A DNA stretch of 64,000 nucleotides from Sarcocystis neurona (Eukaryota; Apicomplexa; Conoidasida; Eucoccidiorida; Sarcocystidae), in assembly GCA_000727475.1 (NCBI GenBank), contig KL647296.1:248001-312000 (forward strand). The letters are read 5' to 3'. The first letter of the stretch is position 1, and each line of letters begins with the position of its first letter. Below, piece by piece: positions 42,381 to 54,230 of this stretch. A program made the position numbers and the translations under genes. The notes under the pieces are model-generated. The model saw only the letters and a list, made by a program, of their open reading frames with translations, made no database searches and was not told where the DNA came from.

Positions 42381-44027
42381 CAGTGGGCAAGCGTGGATCA
42401 TTTCATGAAAGCGCCTACTTCCGTATTGCTTTGCTCCTCACCAACTGTACTGTACGGCAGCAGCAATAGGCAACCGTCCAGATTTCCAACTGGTAGACCA
42501 CGCTCAACCTTCACAAGGTTTTCATTGTCTCACTCAAGTTGATGACGTGGGTGACTTGCACGCAGTGCACCACAGTGAAAATTCAAGGCGGAGAACTAGT
42601 GTGCAGCCACAGGACGTGGAGAGTCAGGACAAAAGGGAGCTCTTCAGCTCACTCTGTTCCTTTCTACACAACACAGGGGACTTTGGGTTGGTCGCCCTTC
42701 GTGATCTGAGCTTGAAGCTCGTGCAGAAAGCAGGCAGCCACGATTTGTGTTCCGTATCTTCCCGCGGGACAGCTCCCTTAACACGGGCCTTCTGCAGAGT
42801 CACGTGAGAGCTTGCTTAATCCCTCCTTTTCGACGGGATACTTGTAACGGGACACGGGGGTGAGCTGCGGTACGTATCGAGAGTCACAAAACTGAAGCAC
42901 CAAACTGATGTGTTGTTCCCTTTCCCATAGTCTTCGAACCGACGCACTACACTACGCAGCGGAGTAGATTTAGTACGCTCTCGTCCTGTGCGGTTGCATC
43001 TCACGCTTTAAACGGCAAAGTAGCACCTGTTCCCTCCTCCGTTTGTGTTCTCCACCGAGGCCGTATTTTCTTCTTTCTTCTCTGTTCCGTCTTCCCCCGT
43101 CTGTCATCTCTCTGCACCCGTCCTTTCGTCACCGTCCTTTTGTTCACCGTTCACCCTATATTTGGACGAATACATATTGGCCGTCCAGAATGTACAGACA
43201 CATGTTAAATGTACCTCGTCAGTTAATTTAACAAGACGACACACGAAAAGCAGCGAACGGCACCTTAGCGTCCCTCGTGCGTACAAAATCTGCGCCTTTT
43301 TTCACTAATCAGTGTCCCGCGAGGCGTAGCGGAGAAGCACACGCACGGCAGTGCAGGCGCGTCGAGGCGTCCGTCGGCTGTGGAGCGGAAGCGTTGGTTG
43401 CGAGGGGAGGGGCCTCTCCCGCCGTTCCCTTCTATTACGCACGGGTGCATGTTTTATCTAGCGATTTTTTGTGCTCTTCTTGTTCTTCCGTTGCTTCTTC
43501 GTGTGTTTCGTATCGTCCTTTCTGTTGTCCTAGTTGTTCTGTCTTCTCTCCGTCCACACGCACGGCCGGATTTCGTCATATAGCTGCGGTTCCTTTCTTC
43601 TTTGTGGACTTCTGGCTGTCTCTCTCTGTCTGTTACGATCATCTTCGTCACCTCCTCCTCGTATTCTTCCTCTTGCCTCAAATTCACCGTGTACAATACG
43701 ATTGTCCGTCGGCATCCGCGTGTTTGTCAAAGATCGCGCCCGTGCGACTCTGCATCTCTCCGTACTTGCATTTCCATCCCACCAGCCTCCCGAAGCGCAG
43801 AAGCTCGCTCCTGTACGAAATCGCAGCTCCTCCCTTCCCCGTCAACGCTTTCAGGTTCATCTGGTCACCCCGGCTGCGCGTCCTCCTCATGTTCCTGTGT
43901 AGCGACTTCTTCTCGACTTGGACCTCCTGTAGCGCCGCGTGGTGTCCAGTTTCCCTTCTCTCCCTGAATTTCGACCATCCTTCACGTTTAATCTCCCTTG
44001 GTTCTTCGGCTTAGCTTGACAGTAAGC

Positions 44028-44717
44028 ATGGGTAAACCGGACTCCCGCCCGACGTCCACCGGCGACGAGAGCGCTTCCTCTGGCGGGGAACGGAAAGGGA
44101 AGAAGCGAGCCACGGGTGCGGCGGGCTCAGGATCATCTTCCTCATCAGGCTCCTCGAGTTCCTCCTCCTCCCCTTTGCTGCTGCTTTGTGTGTCGCTGCA
44201 GCAGCTGCAACAGGCTGTGCTCCAGCAGGATGACCGGCCAATTGCGCGGATGCTCCGGCAGCTAAAAAGCCTGCGCGCCAACGTGCCCGCAAAGTTGTTG
44301 TCCCTGGCTGCAGATCACTTGCTGTGGAAACTTGCGCCAGACGTCGTGCCTCCTCCATCAGCCGCTACTTCTGCAGATGCGACTTCTGAGGGCAAGCCGG
44401 TGGAAGCCAAGGCGGGGGCGGCTGGGCCTTCTGCAGATGCAGCGGCGCGGGGCACTACACAAGCAGGCGGGACGGGGGAAGCAGCGTCCCGAGGTACAGG
44501 GGAGCTTTCCCGTGGGTCGGGAGGCGGAGGAGGAGGAGCTGCTTGTGCCGCGCAGCAGCCGCAGTTGGTGAGAGTCACCTTGGACGCCGAAACGCAGAGC
44601 TTCTGGAGAGTCATGCGCGCGCACCTTGACGCTGCAGTCCTTGCTGAAGAGCAGTCGAAGAAGGAAGAAGAGATGGAAGTTGACGCAGAAGAAACGAGTG
44701 CCACAGAAGCCGCGAAG
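44028..44717 (+). CDS. RPN3: RPN3 exon 1: N-terminal region
   Basis: 230 codons. A Ser/Gly-rich leader with lysines is followed by [20 protein letters not shown] and [20 protein letters not shown], the helical N-terminal segment of Rpn3. An Ala/Gly-rich insert and an acidic [12 protein letters not shown] stretch come next, equivalent to the 'EEPMDTEAD' part of PSMD3. The donor is GCGAAG|GTAAGG, phase 0. Confidence 0.88.
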
Positions 44718-45204
44718 GTAAGGCCATCAGCACCTCACAGACACACTCTTACGTAGGGAGAGAAGACAGATGTGTGTGTATATCGGCCCTCTGGACTCGT
44801 AGACTGGGAGACAACTTCTTTATATAGAAATAGTGTCACGCGATATATGGCCCCTCGGAACATCTCATGACAGACTTCTCTGTGTTCAAAGCCATACACA
44901 CATACATGACAATGTGCCTCTTCCTCCACTTCGTCTGCACGCCGACGTCTCCATGCGCCTGCGAAGCACAGGCACTGGGCGCCCACTAGTATATATATGT
45001 AAATATATCAATGTATCGCCCCAGCACACATAAAGATGGCCACAGTAGCACTCCTCGCCCACGCCTATATATATAGATGGATAGCGCCCGAGCACGCACA
45101 CAGGCGCCCGCAGAAGCACTTCACTTCTTGCCCACCTATACGGATATCTAGGTAGCGCCCCGGCACACACAAAGACGCCCACAGTAGCACTCCTCGCCCA
45201 CTCA

Positions 45205-45239
<35 letters not shown>

Positions 45240-48200
45240 CGCTCCAGCACACACGCAGAGGTGCCCGCAGCAGCATTTCTCGCCCACATATATATAGCGC
45301 CCCAGCGCACACGAAGATGCCCACAGTAGCGCTCCTCACCCACCCGCGCATACACGTATACGTACGTATCGAAAGCGCTCCAGAACACACACAAAGACGC
45401 CAGCAGTAGCACCTCTCGTCCACGTATATATGCCGCCCAGCACACACGCCCGCAGTAACAGTTCTCGCCCATCTACATACACGTATATATGCATACATGT
45501 AGGTAGCGCTCCAGCACACATAAAGACGCCCCAGTGGCACTCCTCGCGCCTCTCCGTCTTGTCACTTTATGGTCTCGCTGTCGCCGACCGGTGTCTACTT
45601 CTGTAGACAGGTGCCGCGGTCGCAGGCAGCCAAAGTGCTACGTATTCTCTCATCTTTCTTCACACGGGTACATACAACCCTTCGTGCTTGCAGTGAACTT
45701 AATTTCTTGAGGACATGCCCTCTGCGAAAGACGCGAGTTCTCTTGATACGTAGAGCTCGTCTGGGGCTTCCTCATTATTTCTCGCTGTGCCCACCAGCGT
45801 TGTGTGTACATGCATATATATATTTATATGTTGTACATCTCCGTGGCTGTCTACTCTCTCTGCCTCGTATGTCGTTGTGTGTCCCTCTCCACGGATTTAT
45901 GGCTGTCTCTGTCTGCAAAGTCGTCAACGATTGCAAGGACGCAGTGATGCCCACGGAGACGCAGCAGAGTTTCTGGTCTACCCCTCACGCCATTTTCGTT
46001 GAAACAGCAATATATACAGAGGGCGCCGTTTTGCGACTAGGTAATGAGAAGTATGTCGGGTGGGGGAAAGGCCTGCTGGGCGGAGGTTTTTTCTGCTGTT
46101 GCAGCCGGATGGACGTCAGCAGGAAGAGCAGCAGAAGTAGTGAGAGCATGCTCTACAGCAGATGGAGGCGCGGCAGTCGTGGGAGAGCGGCAGCTTGCGC
46201 AGCGCTGCTGACGCACAGAGACAGCAGGAGCAGCCTTCGCATCCCCCAGAGCAGACACACAGCAGCAGCACTAACAGGAATAACTGCGCAGCAGGGGCAG
46301 CAGGGCCTCCGACAGCAGCACCCGAGCAGCAGCAGCAGCAGCAGCCGAGAAAGCAGCACCACAGACACAGCAGCACCAGGAGAGCACACAGATCGACGCG
46401 GCTGCTCCCCTTCGTAGCGTAGCGTCACCAGGGTCTCAGCAGAAGACGCCTGACCGCATGGCGCAGGCGTTTCACCAGGAGAAGAAAAGACGGGCCACGC
46501 AGTATTCTCGTGCTGCCAGGCCCAGAGACGGCGGCGGGGTTTCTCGCTATATATGCAGAGGTGCTCACGTAGCGAGACACGTCGACATACACGTATCCGC
46601 GCGTGTACGTATATTTGGTAGGTCTATTCATATACATTAAAATATATATACACGCGCAGGTAACCCCGCTGACCCTCCTCGCCCTCCCACGTATACCCAC
46701 ACACTGGCGCAGCGGGGTATTCACTGGAGCAGTGTCGGGGAACGCTACTGGGCGTCCCAAGAGTTTATACTCACGGCGGGAAACAGAAATACGTACACGT
46801 GCTCATGACTACCGAAGTGGCGCTGTTGGGTCGCCATCTGGCGTGTGGACAGCTAGCTAGCTGGCGCGTGGACAGCTAGCTGGCAGGTGGACAGGGAGCT
46901 GGCGCTGATGCGTGTTGGGGAGGAGGTCCGCCCCCGTGCGTGTCCGTCAGTATCTCGGGAGGCACTGCTACCTGGCAGCAGAGACACCTGCTTTTGCAGG
47001 GCGGTTTTCGCGCAATGAATGACGTTGACGCTTATGTACTCGAAGAGAACGCGCTTGTATATCAAACATCTCTTCACGTTACTCTGCGCGATACGGCCGG
47101 GCGACTTTCTTCAGGAGGACGACAACGTCGTTCGTCAAAAAAGTTGCTGTCTCTGCAGCAGCGTCCCCTGCGACCCCCACAGACAAGTCCGCGCGTGTTG
47201 CGGACGCAACACATACATATTCGCGCCGGACACGTATTCCCGTTCTACACACGCTCATACATATATATACATACACGTGTGTGAACAGACATAGATGTAT
47301 ACATATCTACGCGCATCCATATATATACGTGTATATATTAGGTGTGTACTCTCTTCCTGTGGGGCAAGGGGTGAGTCTGCGTGGGGGGTCTGCAGGGACA
47401 GCTGCTGCTGCAGCGCTGCCGGGTAGGTGATTTTGTGTATATCTGCGGTTGTGTGTGCGCCAGGCGAGTGCACGTGCATCCCCTAGTTCATATATGTATA
47501 TATATGGCTATATATATATAAATGTCTCTACCTGTTCCTATATATACATATATATAATATGTATCCGTATATATGTATGTCTCTATGTATTTATTTGTAT
47601 GCGTGTTGTGACAGTACATGTATACCCACGTTGGCGACTATGTGCAAGTGTGAAGATGTCTTTGCGTATGTGACACTTGCTGCAAGCGAAGGTGTCGATT
47701 TTTTGCTGGTTTGTCGTGTTGGCATCTCTCTTTGTCTGTGTGTGGCGCGTTTGTCGAGAGTGGACATGAAGACCTGCTTTTTTTTATGTGTGCGAGCGGG
47801 CGGGCGCTGGTGTACGTACAGGAGAGATCGACTGCGTCTCCTTCCGGCGGTGGCGGAGCGTCATTCCCCCTCCGCGCTGTTGATCTCTTGTGCTGCTCGG
47901 GAGAAGTGGAGGTCTTTTTGTGTCTGCTGCTGCTGCTGCGGCTGCTGGACTCTCGGCGCTACGCAGCAGCAGCGCGCGTGGGGAACTTCCTCGTTCAGCA
48001 CGTGATCCACGTCGAAGAGAGAGGCGTCTGCGAAGATCCTTTGGCGGTGCTCCTGCCGGCCGTTCCGGCGACTGCTGCTCCGGCTTCTGCTCCCACCGTA
48101 GGGGGAGGCAGTGCGCGGGGCGAGGCAATGATGGAGGAGGAGACGGACGAGCAGCAGCAGCAGCTGCAGCCGAACGGTGTGCTAGAGAGCGGCGGCAGCG

Positions 48201-51200
48201 GCCAGACAAGCGCAGACGGCCGCGGAAAGCCAGACAGCAAGCAGTCGGGGGGGAGCAGCAGCAGCGGCGGCAAGAGCAGCGACAATGCTGCAGCTGTTGC
48301 AGCAGCAGCACTGTGGCCGCAACAGCAGCAGCAGCATCAGCATCCGCAAGGAGGGACGCCGCGGCGAAGAAGAAGACTACTCGATTTATTAGCTGCGAAG
48401 TGTCTTTTCTTTTGGTATAGGGCGCGGGAACTCGAGAAATCGCTTGATCAGCGTGTTCGCCGGTGAGAGCCACACACCGGCACACGGTCACTTCCTCCCT
48501 TGCAGGAGCATATATCTGTGGTATATGTACGTTGGGACCGTATATGTAACTGTACATGGCTGCGCATGCTTTTCCCGGTAGAGTCATCGCTCCACACATC
48601 CATAAGGCGAATGTGTACTTCTGTACGTAGAGACTTACTAAACCTACGCATATTCTTATGTAGGTGTATTTGTGAGTCCATGCCGAAGGTACACACATAC
48701 ACACAAAAACATATGTGCATAACGAGAACATATATATATTGATGGGTAGGCAGAGTTATATAAGTGTCTGCTCACATACGTAGTCATACGTATACATATA
48801 TATGTGAATATGTCCGCGGTTACACACGTAGAAAAAAATGAAGTGCGTACATACATACGCCTACGGGTAGCGAGTACATATAATATATATATATATATAT
48901 GGGTTTGTTCTCACACGTGTAGCTGTACGTATATATATACACGTGTTTGGATAACGAGAATGTGTATACAGTGTGTATGTAGTGTGGCTACGCATGGGTA
49001 TGTATATGTCCACATACACGGAAGTTGTTGGTGACAATACCTACGCACGCTTAGATGAACTCAGAGAGTTGTAGTTGGACTCACGCATGTATCTGTATGC
49101 CAGCTGCTAAGGCGTCAGTGTGTAGGGACGGGTGTGTAGGCTTGCGGTCACCTCTGTACGCCAGATGCGAAGGAGTGTCCGGCAAGACTGCAGTGCTCGT
49201 TTGTTTTAGTGAGTATTCACAGGTGGGCTCCCGTTTCTGCAGATACATGGGGAAGCAGGGTTATATATACATATAAATATGCATATGTATATCTATGAAT
49301 GTAGATCTATATATATATGTATACGTATATATGTATGTACAGGTGATCCCTGCAGCAGCGACTGCGTAAGATACTCTGTCGCTTCGAATGTGTGGGGAGT
49401 GGTGCTGGTGCCACTCTGCTGGTGCGGATGGACGCGGCTGAGGCTGCTGCGGCTCCTGCTGCGTCCTTGCGCCGCTCTCTTCGAACTGCTGCCGGTGGGA
49501 TCTGTGATTGCTGCTGCTGGTGTGCTCAGCCGCTGTTCCGGCTGTGTCTGCTGCGCTGCTGCTGCGGCCGTCTCAAGCGTGGCACTGTTGCGGACTTCCC
49601 GTGCCACTGCTGTTGCTGCTGCTGCGAGGGTGGCGCTGCTTCTGTGGGCTGCTGGTGCATGTGGTCTGCCGCTGCGTCGTCTCTGTCTCTGCCCGCGTGT
49701 TGTCCGCCCTCCTGTGTGTGCGCGCATCTGCAGAATTCTCTGCAGACACAGAGCTGCCCGCGGAATGTCTGGTGGAAGAGAACAGTTAAGCCAGTGTGAC
49801 GTTTCTGAGGCGGCAGCCTTTGTATCGCGCGCTGAGCTGCGGCTGCTCCGCTAGTGTGCTGCTGATAACTTTCTGTGCGCGCAGTCCTGCTGCTGCTGTG
49901 TGTTATGACGTGTCAGACACAGAGGTACTCTGCTGCGGCACTGGCGTGTGGGCCGTCGCCGCAGCACCTGCTTCCGTCTGATGCCGCCGGGCTGCTTCCG
50001 CGCCAGTGGAGTGCCGCTGCTGCTGTCATGCGGGGCTGCTCTTCTTCCTGCTGCTGTCATGCGCTGCTGCTGCTGCAGCAGGGTCGTGGGCTGCTCCTGC
50101 CGTGTGCTGCCTCTACTGCGAGGGGCCGCGGCACATGACACGCTGCTGCTGGTGAATCGCAACTGTTGCTGCTTCAATATATCTGGCGCTCCTGTGCACC
50201 TTGCGCAGCTGCTGCTGTCGCTGCTGGCACGTGGTGGGCTGCTGCTGTTGCTGTGCTCCTGTTTGCCGCTGCTGCTGTGGTGTAGTCTGGTTTGCTGCTG
50301 CTGGACCACGGTTTTCTGCTGCTGTTGTGCTGCTGCTCTTCGCTGCTATTTGGTGCTGTTGTTTTTTGTAGAGATTTGTTGAGAGCTTACACGGTGGCGA
50401 GTGTGCAACACGACCGCATGCTGCAGGCGACAACGTTGAATTTGCTGCTGCGAGATTATATCGCTCAACAGCAGTACGAACTTGCCGTAAAACTGGTGAG
50501 GGTCTCTCTTCGACTTTTCTCTCGACGATGTCTCCTTTGTCCTCCTGTCCTGAACTTGCTGCAAAACTGGTGAGTGTCTCGTATGTCTTTCCAGTGATTC
50601 TTCCCCTGCCCTCCTGTCTGTGTCTCTTTGCGTCTCCGTGTTCTCACAGTGGTCTCTTTCTCCGTCTTCTCTCGCTTGACGGCTGCTCTTCTACTCCCAT
50701 TTTCCTTTGTTGGGACCCGCGGGTCTTGCGCGCGTTCTCTTCCTACTTTTCTCTTCGCTTGCCCCCGCTGTTTTGCTTTTTCTCCTCTCCCCGTGTCGCG
50801 CCTCTTTCCGTATTTCGCTTCACGTCGTTGGCGGTCGTCTGGAAAAAGCCTTTGTCCCATACAGGGGCATTGCCAGGCAGAGCAATACTTCAGACGAGAC
50901 AAAAGCAGGCAGACACCATGCATCAAGCGATGTATATACGTAGAGACTACTGCGCAGATGCATGGACATACAAAGAGGGGTGCCTATGTTTATATACATA
51001 TACATATGTGTACGAAGAGGGAATGCATACGGACATGTGTGTATGGACTGCGTTTAGAGAAGTCTTTACAGGACCAAAAAGATATGTACGTATACATACA
51101 TGTGGAAGTGTACAGGAACTGCACACACATATATATATATATATATGTATACATATATATATACGTGGAAATGCGTGTATTGTCACGTGTAAAAATATAT

Positions 51201-54199
51201 AGATATATATGCATCTACAGTGAATAGGCTGTACACGTATATATATATATATATTTACTGCACGGGTTAGTGTGTAGGCCCCCGTCGTGCGTCCCTCTTC
51301 ATATATATATATATATGTATCTGCATATTTGTGTATCGTATGGAGAGTGACGTAGATATGTAGGTGAGCGCGGCTAGCACCCGTCCACACCAGTAACATT
51401 TTTGAGGTGATAGTGGGAGATAGTATGTTTTTAGTGAAGAAAAATATCGCTGGGGCTGGCTGCGCCCCGCTGCCTGAAGAGTTTGGGTATGTTGTTGCGC
51501 TCCACGTGCAGAACACCTGCCGACGATAGTAAGCGCGGAGCAGAAGATGTCCTCGAAGAAACGTGACGCCTTTTTGTTGCAGACGTCGACTTTTTGACGC
51601 ACGCGCGCGCATCAGCCATTCACACAAACTTGTGGTAGCAGTGTTCTCGGTGAGGGTAGAGTGTGTGGACGCTTGGTGTGTGTGTATTTCGTCGGTGAAT
51701 CTGGGTGGTTCTCAAGACGGCAGGAAAAGCAGATTCGCCTGATGAGGGAACTTGCAGTTTCTTCTCCTCCTCCTCCTCCTCGCCTTGTGCTGCGTTGAAG
51801 TGTGGGAGAAACAGACAGCAGCGTACACGCAGCAGAGGGGAATTCGTCGGTGGTTTCTTCTTCTTCTTCTTCCTCTTGTCTATATCAACAGCGCAGGGAG
51901 CTGCAGCTGCTGCCGTGTGAGCCAGCTGCTGCCGTGTGAGTCAGCTGCTGCCGTGTGAGTCAGCTGCTGCCGTGTGAGTCAGCTGCTGCCGTGTGAGTCA
52001 TTCTGCTGTCTGCCTGGGCTCAGGTAGCGAAGACCTCGTTTCCCGAACATCTTCGTTCAAACGCGCAGCATGCCCGCTACCTCTACTACATTGGTACGTC
52101 TCTTTCTTTGAGGGAGAAGAAGAAGAATGAGAAAGAAAAGTGCTGCTGGGGAGACACAAAGTGGAGAAACGGAACGAAAAGAAGAACGGAAGAGGAAAAG
52201 GAAGGAAAAAAAAGAACGGGAGGCAGCAAAAAGGAAAGGACGGAGGAGGCGCAGGCAGAAGAAGCGACACAGAGAGGGGGAGAATATGGGAGAAGGAAAA
52301 GTGAGCCGCGAGGGAGACACAACAGGGACAGAGAGCGGAAAAAGTGGAGCCGTGTCACGTATATGCGTGTATGTGTCTGTGTGTATTTATTCTTAAATGT
52401 TGGTATATATGCATATGGATAGTATACACATACATTATATAAGTTTCTTCTGGATATATCTATGTGTATACGCATATATATGTCTGTATATATGTCTATA
52501 CATATATGCTTATATATATATAAATATCTGTATGTGTTTGTGCATATATATATATATATAAATATACATATATATATATGAATATACGCACACATGTATA
52601 TATGTTTGATATGTATGTTTGTGTGTGTGTGTGTGTGCGTGTGTGTGTTCTGTGTCTATATGCGCGTCTGTTTTACTTCTGGACGCGACGCGTATTTCTC
52701 CGTGGAACTTCTTTGTTGAAGACTTTCTTCGAGTGTGTTGTTTTCTCCCCCTGTCTCTCTCCTCCGGGGGGCACTGGCCTGCGTGCGTTCCCGTGCAGGG
52801 TCAATTCAAGCGGTTCGACTGGAGTATAGCGCTGCGTTTGCGAAGTTGCAGATGGCCCTCCGTCGTGCCCCGCAGCAGCCGCGTCTCGCCGCTGGCTTCC
52901 GCTTGGCCGTAAGAAGCGTAGAGAGATGCTGCAGAGAAGTGGAGGGAAGAAAGATGAAGTGCGCGTAGCGACAACTGCAGTGGACCACGTTTGGAGAGAA
53001 AAAAGGCAGGCAGGTCGGTCGCACAGAGGAAAGGGCGCTCTTGTGGCGGTGAAAAAACCGCAGAGCGAGGCAGAGGGAGAACCGCGGAAAGCGAGAAGGT
53101 GCCACAGGCGGAAAGGAAGAAGAAAGGAGGAAGAGAACGGGCAAGGGCCAAATTCAGCAAGAACGCCCTTCTTAGGAAAACGAAAAGAGACAGCGGAACT
53201 GTAGCAGCAGCAGATACACATCCACATGTAGATCTATATGCATATATATATATATATGCATACATGTATATATGTATGAATGTATGTAGAACATATAATG
53301 TAAATATAATCTCCCTGCGTGCGTACCGTTACAGAGAAACAGACGAGAAAAATGAAGGCAGGTACATCCGACAGAAGCCCAGAAGATGCTGCTCTGCTTC
53401 CTTTTCTGCTGGAATGTCCTCGATGCTGCGTTTTCTTCTCTGCTGGGGTGTACGTACACCGGAGTGTGGGGTGTACGTCCTCCGCTCTCAGGTGTGCGGC
53501 ACCTTTTTCCGCCGTCACCGACACACTCTCCACAAAACTTCTGCGTCTTTTACAATTCCCCATACCTGTACACTTGTGTGAATGATTTGTGTTTACTGAA
53601 AGATTTGTATGTGTGTATGGGGGTATGCGTAGCTCCGCGCCAAAAGCTGCAGCGGCATGTTCCTGTTGTATCTCCCCACCTGTTTCTCTGTATATGTATG
53701 TGAAGAGAGGGAGAACTGTGCCAGGGAAAAAGAGAGCCAGCCGTGGGTGTACGTCGTGGCCTCTGGGCTCATGAGCGGTAGCTCGCCTCTCTAATGGATG
53801 AGGCACCACTGCGCTGTTTTTCTCCTGCCTGCCTGCGTATGTATATATATATATATATGTATATATGTATAGAGAGAGTGCTTCATATGGGACTTCTGTT
53901 GACGCCTATGTAGACATAGAAATGCGTGCCTGTAACGTGACTTCTGTCGACATATATATCTATATATGAATGCGTGGTTGTTAGTGTGACTTCTGTAGAA
54001 GTCTTTATATATATATATATATGAATGCGTGGTTGTAGTGTGACGTCTGTAAAAGTATCTATCTATCTATCTATATATAGATAGATAGATAGATGTAGGT
54101 CGTTGTAGTGTGACATCTCTAGAAACCCACATATATATGTATATGTATATAAACATATGTAGAAGTGCGTCGCTGTAGTGTGACGCCTGTACACGGCTA

Positions 54200-54230
<31 letters not shown>

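Larger units (their letters stand above)
39600..44027. other. Repeat-poor segment between the two divergent genes
   Basis: CAG runs and long TA/CA tracts are nearly absent here. Contents: a short ORF cluster at 40789-41545, a hairpin at 41995-42030, a 68-bp tandem duplication at 42246-42380, and a pyrimidine-rich stretch at 43030-44027 directly upstream of RPN3 that probably contains its promoter and 5' leader. No core promoter motif could be assigned. Confidence 0.5.

Noticed and set aside
43277..44014. A 245-codon frame just upstream of RPN3
   Set aside because: Pyrimidine-rich DNA yields Ser/Phe/Leu/Cys runs with no domain. Its position suits the RPN3 promoter and 5' leader.
45017..45545. 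CRISPR-like appearance of a regular repeat-spacer array
   Set aside because: The spacers are TA-tract length variants and not unique sequences, the units are imperfect, and the window is eukaryotic.
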